Positions 9,822 to 19,057 of a DNA stretch of 64,000 nt are shown here, piece after piece. The translations under genes and the position numbers were made by a program. Within the stretch, counting starts at the first letter, position 1; every line of letters starts with the position of its first letter. Origin of the DNA: Meandrina meandrites (lineage: Eukaryota > Cnidaria > Anthozoa > Scleractinia > Meandrinidae); NCBI GenBank assembly GCA_963693305.1, contig OY855903.1:38898251-38962250 (forward strand). Direction: 5' to 3'. A model generated the notes under the pieces. That model was not told the origin of the DNA. It saw only the letters and a program-made list of their open reading frames with translations, and did no database searches.

Positions 9822-9999
9822 TTATTTACAAAACTCCATCAGCTTGCTTGGACTGAGAGTGCATAGCAAAACCTGGGTTGCACCAACTGGTGAAGGGCCT
9901 CTACAATCTCTCATGTACTGTGCATTTGGGGTTCTATACCACTGCTCAAGCATTGCCTCCAAACTTGTCTGGCCTTTCTCTTTTGGTGCAACAAGTGAA
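9822..9999 (-). CDS. Probable terminal exon, unidentified protein
   Basis: A strong minus-strand acceptor (TTTGTATTGCAG) at 10000-10011 is followed by a 178-nt open stretch with coding-like composition (LVAPKEKGQTSLEAMLEQWY, then GATQVLLCTLSPSKLMEFCK). It ends in a TAA at 9822-9824 that overlaps an AATAAA polyadenylation signal. It is likely the last exon of a minus-strand gene whose upstream exons may include 10,843-11,113. The protein family is not recognised. It could also be the end of an intron-bearing transposase gene, because transposase pieces lie upstream on the same strand. Confidence 0.4.
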
Positions 10000-10011
10000 C
10001 TGCAATACAAA

Positions 10012-10842
10012 TTTTAGGGGGTTAATATGATGCAGTCACTATAAAATCCTTGTAAGCAACTTTTTATATTCAAACACAAAAAGAAAGAACAAGGCTTATG
10101 TTCATTATTAGTCAGTTCTCAAGTGCATTTCTGTTGTGGTTTTAATGAATGTTTGGCTATTTTTTTTAAACCAGCTTGATGTTTATTTTCCTTGTCTTAT
10201 ATTTATTATCATAATTCAAAACAAAAGAAAATGATAAAACTGGTTTGACTCAACAAACATTACATATTAATAAAGTGTGATTGAGGGGTATCAAAAAACT
10301 TTTATAAGCTTCACTGGTTGTGAAAAGAAAAATGAACTGAAATTTGGGTGGATTCATAAAAAGTCATTACCATTAACACCCAGATGACATGTAAAAAAAT
10401 TGAATTGTATTAAAGAAAACTGAGCAAAAAAAAACAGCAAGGTCAACAAAGACTGTAATTGCAGTATGCGTTTTACACAACATTTGTATGGAAAAGGAAA
10501 ATTATGCGATGCAAACAACGGTTGCAATAGCTCTGATGATGTCAACGCTGTGGGGAATGCTTTGGAGACTGGAAACACCATCTGAGACACTTTAAAAGAC
10601 TTGTCTGGGAAAACATGTAATTGAAGTTGTAAACTAACTGTTGCAATGCACGCACAAGTTTGGCTATTTGCTTTATACACAAGTTAAACATAACAATACT
10701 GAACGGTCGTCTATAATTTAATTAGACATCCTACAAAAAAATTGTATAAATGAAACCAGGACCAAGCAGAATGCACTATTAAATTGATAACACTTAAAAC
10801 AAATAATAAAGTTCTTGTTCTTTTCCTGGATACATTTGTTGT
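10012..10842. other. No supported gene
   Basis: AT-rich, presumably intronic or intergenic. The minus open frame at 10,354-10,680 shows no family signature. Confidence 0.4.
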
Positions 10843-11113
10843 TCATTGGTCAAATGAATTCCATAAAACTTGTCTTAAACTCAGCCTGAGAAGATTAGGG
10901 ATTTTGTTATAAGTAACTGCACACGACTTTCTGTAGCCTATAACAGTTTTCACACACAAGGCTTGCTCTGTTCCTTTATACAGAAATAGAAAGTTGGAGC
11001 ACTTGCCAGTAGACTTGCGGCTGCTCTTTCCTTGCTTTTCTGCGCTTTTGTCGGCTTCCTTGTCTGCACTCCCATCAGCATCTGCTAATATTCGTGCAAT
11101 CCTTTGTGTGTGT
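10843..11113 (-). CDS. Possible exon, Lys/Ser-rich then Cys-containing segment
   Basis: The acceptor CTGTCTTCACAG leads into an open minus-strand frame: QRIARILADADGSADKEADK, a basic SAEKQGKSSRKSTGKC linker, then NFLFLYKGTEQALCVKTVIG and a TGA at 10,843-10,845. The charged linker followed by a compact hydrophobic segment looks coding. The exon may end earlier at a donor rather than at the stop. No family is recognised. Confidence 0.3.
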
Positions 11114-11794
11114 CTGTGAAGACAGAAGTACCCTGCACTGCCATCCTGCTGGGATCTACATTACCTCAATGGCCCATCAAAACTGCTCCTTAGAATCCAT
11201 CAACCATCACCATGTTGCTTGCTTGAAACTAAGAATGCATAACTTCGAAGAGCCTGCCTTCGGGCAGTGTCATCATCAGTCAAAGCATAGCTCGGGAGGA
11301 TTTATTTCACACTTTCCAGACGACTCTCTAGGAATGTCTGAGACTGGCTTGAAGTGACCCAAACTGCAATTGGGAGAAGTCCACATGGATGGTGAGTACA
11401 CACGAAGGAATACTGGATTGTTGTGTCATTGAAGGCTCTGTGAAGAGTCCATGAATGGCATCTCGCTGACTTGCCTTGTCTTATGTACATGTGACATGAG
11501 AGGTGCATATTAATAAGATAAGCTGTTGCTTGTTACCCCATCTTTTTATATCTCTTAAGATGCCATTGTCTTCTCGCTTCAGCATGCTTCTTGTTCAACA
11601 AAACGAAAAAAGGCAAATTTTTTGAGATGCATAAACTGGGCCAGGATTCAGTCTGTGTCAATACAATAAATTCAGCATCCGTATAAAATAGAGTTTAGGA
11701 AATTAAAAATAAAATCAATTCAACATTTCATAAAAGAAGATTGTGGTCCAAAAAGATACATGCTATAATTTCACTGACCTTAATATAAATAACA
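11114..11794. other. No supported gene
   Basis: Contains scattered open frames on both strands without domain signatures. Probably intron or decayed repeat. Confidence 0.35.
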
Positions 11795-12290
11795 CTACTT
11801 TTTGAACTCCCTCATCATCTTTTTTATGCTGGCATACGCATCAGTTACAACGCCAATCACATTCAAAACATTTTTTACTCTCTGCAATATGATTTCCAGA
11901 GCTTTCTTTTCCATGTTGACTGATTTGAGATCAACTTCTCTCTTGTCAAGTACGTCCAAATCAATGATAAAGCCTGTGGTCATTTCCATTGGGAAATAAC
12001 AAAGCTTCATGGCTGTAAAACCAGAAGAATCGCATTCTGGCCTTGGAATTCCTGACTGATTATGCCTTGCTGCAAAGTCTGCCATTCATTGATTGCAGGT
12101 ATGAGGTTAACCCTTTGAGCATGGCAAAATGTAGAGTTAAACACAAAGGACAAACCTAAGAATGTAGAAAACCTTTCAAGTTGTGCAAAGTTATTGTCAG
12201 AAAGTAAAACAGCAGCACACACTGTAAGCAAGAACTCCATTTGCTTTGTGTGATGTCCAAAATTTCCCTTCATGGCCAGCTGGAAATTTC
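11795..12290 (-). pseudogene. Kolobok-like DDE transposase fragment
   Basis: Two overlapping minus-strand frames (12,273-12,007 and 12,085-11,795) read through one domain. The first has LLSDNNFAQLERFSTFLGLSF and INEWQTLQQGII; the second has the family-typical core with PMEMTTGFIIDLDVLDKREV, NMEKKALEIILQRVK and GVVTDAYASIKKMM. The pattern (D)...VVDKREV..S..ME..GL...VVTDAH..I.K.MRE is what I remember of a large group of animal transposases usually assigned to Kolobok. The frame switch at about 12,050 and loss of the WH.AKN block downstream show decay. The family assignment is from memory. Confidence 0.55.
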
Positions 12291-12434
12291 TACTTATTGA
12301 GGGTATGGTTAACTGTGGTTGTCAACTGACAACCAAGTAGCTGACACTTTTCAGCAAACATCTGCAGAAGGAGATCAAAGGAGGAAAAAACTTTTGTTCC
12401 CATCAAAAGTGCTAAGTTGGGCCTGGTCCTCTAG

Positions 12435-12605
12435 TCAACTGAATTTGCTTGCCCAAAGTGTTTTTTTCACACAAGTCGGCTTCAGTACTGAAGGCAAGTC
12501 TGCAGGCAACACAGATGTTTCTTCAGTGCTTGGATTAACTGTTGTTGTTGCTGTGGATGATTCAGACTGCTTCTTTATCCCATCCTCCGAATCTTCTGAT
12601 GGAGG
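12435..12605 (-). CDS. Exon-like acidic/Ser-Thr-rich segment upstream of the transposase
   Basis: The minus-strand acceptor CCCTCCATCAG is followed by an open frame (EDSEDGIKKQSESSTATTTV, ending LKPTCVKKTLWASKFS) with a stop at 12,435-12,437. Low-complexity acidic/Ser-Thr composition suits a disordered N-terminal region. It lies just upstream of the Kolobok-like core and downstream of the exon-like piece at 13,147-13,245, so it may be part of the same gene. The phases do not join cleanly. Confidence 0.3.
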   Translation of the reverse strand, partial: PPSEDSEDGIKKQSESSTATTTVNPSTEETSVLPADLPSVLKPTCVKKTLWASKFS

Positions 12606-13146
12606 GGAAAAAGTTTAGATCAATATAAGTATTATAAACTCCCAAAATTGGTCACATACATAATCTGTTAAAACAACTACAGTACTTATAATGGGGGCGC
12701 ACTGTATAAATATTTGGGTGGGGGTATGCTGCTGGGAGCCTGATACCTCTTGCCCTATTCCAGGCCATGTTCTGCTGCATTTTGTGACCCTAATCTAGAC
12801 TAGATACCAGAAAGCTCTGTCAATCTGTCAACTAATATACCATTATAGTAAGGGAGTGGTAGTTGTGTTTAGGAGAAATCCTGGGTGCGAAGTTCTTGCT
12901 TTTGACTTTCATTTCATATTCTAGACGAATTTTCATACACTAAATTACACCCTATTCTAGACCAAAACTCTTAGATTTTTATCCCAGACTAACTGCTTGA
13001 AAACTATACCCTTCACAGCAGCAGATTATACCCATATGACCCATTTATGGGAGTATCCCCCCACTCCATGGACTATAATTTTAAAGGTGTATTAGTGTTA
13101 CTTATTGCAAGTGTAAATAGGGTGGTTGGTGTGTCAATTCACTGAC

Positions 13147-13245
13147 CTATAATACATTTCATCTTCCTCACTGTCTGCTGCTGTGTCACTTGCATCTTGG
13201 TCCTTGTCAAGTTCTTTCAGTGCATCACCGAGATCATTCAAAGTG
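13147..13245 (-). CDS. Exon-like 99-nt acidic segment
   Basis: Bounded by an acceptor (CTTCTCTAG) and a donor (TATAG|GTCAGT) on the minus strand. It encodes TLNDLGDALKELDKDQDASD then AADSEEDEMYY. The strongly acidic composition resembles the neighbouring piece at 12,435-12,605, which supports a shared minus-strand gene. No known domain. Confidence 0.35.
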
Positions 13246-13810
13246 CTAGAGAAGATAAAAACAAGGTATAAAAATATTTTCCAAGAACATTGCAGAGATC
13301 TTCACCAAACTTTCTTCTAAAATTGTTCACATACCAAGGGAATTCACATGCATGTATTTTTTTCATTTTGATGTGATTTCATTTTCAAACAAAATTTCAC
13401 ATGACTAACCCAATATGCCATTGCTGATATTTTCAATTCTAATTTAGCTTCAAGGCTTGGGGGAATAAAACGAGAGATAGCACATCAAGGTCTAGGGATG
13501 GATAAATCATTTTTTTATTTCCCTAAGCCTTGGCCCCAAGTTAGAATTTTAATATATCAGAAATGGTCAATTGTGTTTCAGTTGGCCAGTGACACACTAC
13601 CTTACAACCCTTTAAAATAGTTTCACACTTTTTGTGCATGTGCACAATCCATACTGCACATCATTGTCATAGCTTGTTGTCATAGCTTATCTTATCAATA
13701 TGCACCTCTCACGAACAAGCTTGCAGATTCTTGCTACCTTGTCAATTAAATTACATTCATGTTCATCTAAAGCTTTGACTTCATGTATGATATCTTAAAA
13801 GCACTCTACC
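13246..13810. other. No supported gene
   Basis: AT-rich spacer between the exon-like piece and the hAT fragment. Nothing recognisable. Confidence 0.4.
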
Positions 13811-14640
13811 TCAGTGTTTCAAAATCAACACTTTCAATGTACTAAGCTGGGCACCCAATGATGTTGGGCATACATCGTTGCCGAAATGTGATGACAAGTC
13901 ACCCATTTCCTTCGCAACATCTTCCCCTTTTGTTGGCTTGATGAGCAAACTTTCCAAATTCTGGTAAACAAGAAATGCTGGCTTTGTAAAACGCTCTTTT
14001 ATAGCAGATGTTAAGCAATCTACTGCTTCAAAGTACAGACCTCGGTAGTAGTCACAGGCTGTGCTCGAATAGTGTGGTTCACTAGTGCCCAGTTCATAAC
14101 TTGATGGGGCAGGTGGTTTCCTTGGTAGAATTGGCTCGGAAACTGAGGGATGCTCTTTCACTTTTTCAAGAATGACGTCGTAAAATGAGTTAAATGATTC
14201 ATCGTTTCTTATACTTTCCAAAGTGTTGACGGTTAGGCAAGCAAGATTTTGCCCTGTGGTAGCTGAGAGACGCTTTGGATTGCAGAGACTTCGATGGATT
14301 ATCAGTGTGCGTAAAAACATGTTGGCTTAATTGAAGACCAAAAAAAATTGAAGAAAACCTGAAACATTTTCATTTGGGCTTGGCAACCAAGAATGCGGGC
14401 TCTGGTATCAGTGTCTATTTTACTTTCAAGACATGCATTCCATACTTTGAAAAGAGATGCATAATTGTCAAGTATACATTGGTAGCATGTAGCTTTCACA
14501 GTTCATCTGTTGGACAAAACTTCACTATACCAGGTACTTTCTCTTCACCATCACATGTTTCCCCTTCTATGTTGTCTTTCAAGTCACCAAGCATCGTTTC
14601 TCGTTTTAGAGAATATTTGATGAGTTATTAGTTCCTTTGA
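13811..14640 (-). pseudogene. hAT-type transposase, ZMYM1-like, C-terminal half relic
   Basis: Minus-strand fragments in order. KFCPTD is followed by a TGA where the family has W (CPTRWTVR block) at about 14,490. Then KATCYQCILDNYASLFKVW and ARILGCQAQMKMF (14,499-14,302), a frameshift, then ATTGQNLACLTVNTLESIRN, HPSVSEPILPRKP and YYRGLYFEAVDCL with IKERFTKPAFLVYQNLESLL (14,320-13,811). This pattern is characteristic of the hAT transposases annotated as zinc-finger MYM-type protein 1-like in many animals. The C-terminal dimerisation region is missing. The stop and frameshift mean a pseudogene. Confidence 0.75.
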
Positions 14641-15489
14641 AGTATCCATTGTGTCAGACAACACTTTACAAGATCTTACAGCATCCTTAATGCCCAAGCT
14701 TAAGGTATCAGGTGCCCTTTCAGACCGCTTCTCGAAAAGTCGCGAAATTCGCGCGCCTAATCCTAATTTATTCTCTCAAACTGCGTTCGTTTATCACTTA
14801 ATAAATGTATATTTCTGATTTGGAGTCTATTTTTGTGAATTTTATGTCGGATTCCAGTTTTTTGACATTTTCTAACAAATGACCCATGATCATATCATGA
14901 GTTCCAACTCCCCGAGAATTTGATGGAATTTAAACTTATTGACATTTTTGTGAACCGCAGATGTTGTTCTTTAAAAAGGTGTCTGCGATTGGCAATTGGT
15001 TCCCTTGTTTTCGAAATATTGTATTTCAAAGTTTGGTTATCGGTTTTCAGGAGGTTATCCGTGAGAAAATGCGAATATCTCCAAAACAAAGCTGAAAAAT
15101 AAAATTCCCAGACACCTTATTTTAGCTAAGGTGTAAATCTCACAACATGCGAAATTTGAAGTCAATCGATTAAAACCCGTCTGACTTGGAGCTTCGAGAA
15201 TATGCCGTAAATCACAAAGAGAAAACTGCCCCTAAAGTTTTTGGGCTCCCTGCAGCTAGGTGTCTGCTTAATTAGGCAAATCTGTCAGCGAAACCGTTGT
15301 CTTTTCATATTTGTTGTGCAAGCCCACTGGAAGCCATGAAATTCAATACAACACGGGCTCCAGGCGCACTTTAAAAGTTGCAACAACACGTGCTGATAAT
15401 AACGCGGTTTTTTATTGGTAACTTTCAATGAACCCGAAAGCATCGCTGTTTTTAGTTGATGCTCAGTTTCTCCTTAATTTTATAGAACA
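14641..15489. other. No supported gene
   Basis: AT-rich. A motif with CACGGGCTCC and AACACGGGC-like pieces near 15,350 looks like part of an interspersed repeat. Small open frames at 14,895-15,102 occur on both strands and carry no domain. Confidence 0.35.
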
Positions 15490-15687
15490 ATGAGCGTCCC
15501 AGGAAAGCAAAGAACAAAACACGCCAAGGAAAAATACATGTATGCAAAGGCCGCTGTCGCTATGAATGATGCGGACAATATCAACGTCGTTTCTCCTCGA
15601 GACTTGCTTCTTGAAGAAATTAAATTCCTTTATCTCAGTGTTAATTCTTCTTGGAAAGATCGTACATTTTCATGTAACACTTGTTGA
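15490..15687 (+). CDS. Small ORF (65 aa), unidentified
   Basis: An ATG directly follows a possible acceptor (CCTTAATTTTATAG|AACA). The product begins MSVPGKQRTKHAKEKYMYAK and contains NVVSPRDLLLEEIKFLYLSV. The basic N-terminus and amphipathic helix are plausible for a real first exon, perhaps of the Crypton-like gene downstream, but no family is recognised. Confidence 0.25.
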   Translation: MSVPGKQRTKHAKEKYMYAKAAVAMNDADNINVVSPRDLLLEEIKFLYLSVNSSWKDRTFSCNTC

Positions 15688-15758
15688 ACACGCATGATTA
15701 GGGGATATGAAATCAACAACGGCTTTCAAAATGTAATTCTTTGAAGATGGTTATGTAC

Positions 15759-15900
15759 TATTTCCAAAACGAGAGCGAGTGTTTCATCGGGGTATCCAAA
15801 CACCGAGAAACAAATGAAAGCACGAGGCTGTAGGCAGTGCTTTTATTGTTTCGAGGTGTTTGGATACCCCAATGAAACACGAGCTCGAGTTTTGGAAATA
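15759..15900. repeat. 142-bp foldback (hairpin MITE-like)
   Basis: The arm 15,759-15,811 (TATTTCCAAAACGAGAGCGA at the outside, GGTATCCAAACACCGAGAAAC at the inside) is inverted at 15,848-15,900 with few mismatches, leaving a loop of about 36 bp. The long near-perfect arms suit a foldback MITE. Confidence 0.8.
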
Positions 15901-16075
15901 ACTTCTCACAAGCACATGCTAATTAGAATTGTTTGCGATGCACATTCTTTTCTACAATGATTTTACATTTCAATGGTGTTTTTTACCGCCATCACTTGTT
16001 TACATGTATGGCGTGATTTAATATATTCTGAGATGTTCAAAGTTTGCTGGTGTTGGCAGTTGTCGTTCTGAGACG

Positions 16076-17453
16076 ATGTATAGCGCAACAAAGTCGTTCG
16101 AGAGATTTCGGCTTCCAAAAAGTGTGGAGGAAGGAAAGAAAACTGTTGATAATGCTGTGCCAAAATCAACAGCTTATAAAACCAAATGGTCGTATAAGTT
16201 GTTCGAGGAATGGAAACAGAAGCGAGTGGTGAAGTCCTGTACTTTGGAACCTGGTGGCCTTTTCGCCACGAACGACTTTAAAGAACGAGTACAAACGTTG
16301 GACAAGGCCATTACAGACATGTCTGCATGCAGTCTCAACTACTGGTTGTCGAAGTTTGCACAAGAAGTAAGCAAGTCATCTGGGGTACGCTATCCTGCCC
16401 GCTCGTTGTACTCAATTATTTGCGGACTGAAGCACCACCTTTGTGATGTAAATGGTAGTGCTGCATTCAACCCTTTGGACACGTCCGACCGAAGGTGAGT
16501 TGCATTTTTGGGGGATTAAATTTAGTTCGCGTAAATTACTTGTGTGCATTTTTGTTTTTGAGAGTACTTCTCTTGCTTCGTTTTGTGACATTTTGGCGTG
16601 TTCTGGATGCAGAAATGAAGGAAGCAACACAAATGGGTGTGACTTTAAAAACAACAGGAGACGAGAAAGAGGCCGTAAACAGCGAAGAAGAACTATTTTG
16701 GTCAAAAGGACTATTTGGACTGTCTTCAGCTAAGTCACTGCTAAACACTGTTTATTTTTACAACGGAAAGCTGTTTGGGTTACGAGCTTCCGAGCATAGA
16801 AATAACACTTTAGGAAATATTTGAGTTTTCGATGATTTTATTAAATTCGAGGAGAATGTTTCCAAGACATTTCATGGCGGTATTTGTGATTTGAAATACG
16901 TCCCGCGTTCTGTGACACACATTTGTCATCCAAAAGGTCAGTCACATGAGCGATGCCTTGTTGAAATATATAGGCTATATATTGGTTTATGTGAAACGTT
17001 TGGCAAAGATATCAGTGTGTTTTACTTCAAGCCTGATCCTCAAAAATTGGGTTTTTACAAGACTCCGATGGGGATAAACTCATTGAATAAAATTTTGCCA
17101 GATTTATGCTCTGCAGTTGGCATAAAGAAAAAAACAGCCTATTGTCTTAGGGTTACATGTGCTTCCAGGTTATTCCAGAGTAATGTAGATGAAAAACTGA
17201 TTAGGGAACGTACCGCTCATGTATCCAATGCACTGAAAAGTATGAAAAGGCCAGCGAAGATCAAGCTAAACGTGTTTCTAACATTTTGAGCGCAGATCAA
17301 AGTAGCAATAGTAGCTTTCAAGAAGAAATTAAGAAAGAAGTTCCTTTAAATGAAAAGGCTGAAGACAAACATGTAGAAAAGAATTTTTCTATTTTTGAAC
17401 CTGTCAAGTTTAATGATTGCGAGGTAAATGTTTTTGTAAGTGAGAAAATGTAA
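16076..17453 (+). pseudogene. Crypton-like tyrosine recombinase (KIAA1958/DUF3504 type) relic
   Basis: Plus-strand pieces form one protein. The N-terminal SAM-like part (ERFRLPKSVEEGKKTVDN, LFEEWKQKR, YPARSLYSIICGLKHHL; 16,076-16,494) ends at a canonical donor (CGAAG|GTGAGT). The frame resumes after a possible 68-nt intron at 16,563 with RVLDAEMKEAT, then SSAKSLLNTVYFYNGKLFGL. An in-frame TGA (16,822-16,824) precedes FEENVSKTFHGG and a catalytic block CLRVTCASRLFQSNVDEKLI. The final active-site segment (KYEKASEDQAKRVSNIL) is in another frame, to a TAA at 17,451-17,453. Cryptons use this recombinase for DNA integration, and animals have domesticated relatives (KIAA1958, ZMYM2-4, QRICH1). The stop and frameshift make this copy inactive. 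Confidence 0.8.
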
Positions 17454-18069
17454 TAAGAAAATGAAGCATTGTACGAGAAATGATACAAATGACAAATAAA
17501 TATTCATGGCTCTTGTGCAAGTTGTTGATTTGCATATTGTAAGTGGTATATACCACTCTCACTGGAGATTGGTATACCGTTTTTCATTTGGTATCCAAAT
17601 GCATGCACGTGATGTGGTATACATCTCGTGATTGAAGTTAACTTAATGAATAATTAATGAGTTTGAGAATGTTTATTACAAACATATTCACCCTCCGCCT
17701 TTCGACGGAACAAAGAGCGAAGGGCTCTGTTAACGCTTTTCGCCTTTCCTGACACCTTTTTACATATACGACCACTTACATTTACATATAACAAAACCAA
17801 AGGCGAAGAAAATATCTACCGCAGCATGTTCCTGTTTGATCGAAAATGATTCGACTCACGTGTTCGATATCGCGTGGTGGTTGATTGATGACGTTCACCT
17901 TGATGACAAATGAATAACAATGCAGTTCTACATTTTTACGAAAAAAAGCAATACAAAACGATAAAAACATATTTTTTACAATGGATTATGTCGCAGATTC
18001 GTATGAACTTTCATAATATGCGAAAATAAAAAATAGCATTTCTTTCATGAAAAAAGAGCATCTGATACC
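17454..18069. other. No gene; short inverted motifs
   Basis: At 17,540-17,630 several GTGGTATA/TATACCAC motifs form short inverted repeats (GTGGTATATACCAC is self-complementary). No ORF with a domain is seen. Confidence 0.4.
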
Positions 18070-18740
18070 TTAAGGAATGCCGTGACAGTGTGTTGGGTGG
18101 GCTTTAGGTTGCAGTTGTAGGATTCTTGTTGCAACATTAATCAATTCCAGGTATCTGTGACTTTTAAAGCACGAAGTTTTGAATGCCTTTTGAGATATAC
18201 CTTTACTGTCCTGAAGTATCAATACGGTCAAGACTTCACACTTCAATGCAATCGCATTAAACAGCTTGTCAGATAATGTACAATGGCTTAGATTTAGGTA
18301 ACGCAATTGAGTTATCTTTAGTTCAGTGATGAGTTCCAGTGGCACTGGCGCCCCCCCGTCGAAACCAATCCAAAATAAAGATAAAACTTCAAGCCTCTTG
18401 CACTGCTTTAAAATCACACAAAGGTCTCCCCATTTCAGGTACAGTAACAACATTCATCAAGCAATACTTTTGTTGATCCAGGAAACACGTAAGTTTCCAA
18501 CACTTCGGAGGTAATTTTCCTTTGCCAGGAAAAGTTAACACACTTCAGACTTGTGACAAGCTTTTCATTAAATTATGCCACCTCTTACATACACGGCTTA
18601 CCTTACAGATCCTTTCAAAGGCAATCAAATAGCTAAATACGAAACAAAGAACCAGGTCTGGCAAGTTATTTATCAGATTCATTGATGCGAAAACACCACT
18701 ACACAGACGCATGCCCTGGCTAAAGCCCCCCCCCCCCCCC
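18070..18740 (-). pseudogene. F-box/LRR (FBXL-type) gene fragment, frameshifted
   Basis: The minus strand encodes an F-box with INNLPDLVLCFVFSYLIAFE then KVSRVCKRWHNLM at about 18,680-18,555. After one frame change (VTSLKCVNFSWQRKITSEVL) and a second (LKWGDLCVILKQCKRLEVLS), leucine-rich repeats follow: LRYLNLSHCTLSDKLFNAIA and VLTVLILQD. F-box/LRR proteins are substrate receptors of SCF ubiquitin ligases; the F-box binds Skp1 and the LRRs bind substrate. Two frameshifts and only about three LRRs suggest a pseudogene or a retrocopy fragment, though sequencing errors could mimic this. A run of 22 C lies upstream at 18,725-18,746. Confidence 0.65.
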
Positions 18741-18766
18741 CCCCCTCCAGCCCATCCGGCTCCGCC

Positions 18767-18958
18767 GTGCCTGTACCACTTCACCTTTCTTTTTCCTGCT
18801 TTCGTTTTTGCATGACAAACTGTCCATGGAGAGTGACTGGAGTGAAGTATGACCTAGTTTCACTAATCATGGAACTCTCCAATAAATGTCATGCCATCGT
18901 GGAAAAAGAAATTGAGAAGATGAACAGAGTTCTGGTGGAAGAGGAGCTTAGACATTAA
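18767..18958 (+). CDS. Coding-like fragment, unidentified
   Basis: The plus-strand frame from about 18,810 encodes MTNCPWRVTGVKYDLVSLIM, then NKCHAIVEKEIEKMNRVL and a stop at 18,956-18,958. The charged helical C-terminus looks like a genuine protein end, but no family is recognised. It lies next to the copy-B repeat boundary. Confidence 0.25.
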   Translation: MPVPLHLSFSCFRFCMTNCPWRVTGVKYDLVSLIMELSNKCHAIVEKEIEKMNRVLVEEELRH

Positions 18959-19057
18959 ATATCAAATGCAAGTACATACAAGTACATCTTCACAGAAAAT
19001 TTAAGATCGATCTTGCCCTTCCAGAACAAACATTTTGACAGGTTAAAACGTAAAATG

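Noticed and set aside
12319..12618. 99-aa plus-strand ORF
   Set aside because: Antisense to the acidic exon-like segment upstream of the Kolobok-like core.
18725..18746. Gly-rich N-terminus of the F-box protein
   Set aside because: The glycine run is only the translation of a C/G homopolymer upstream of the probable start.
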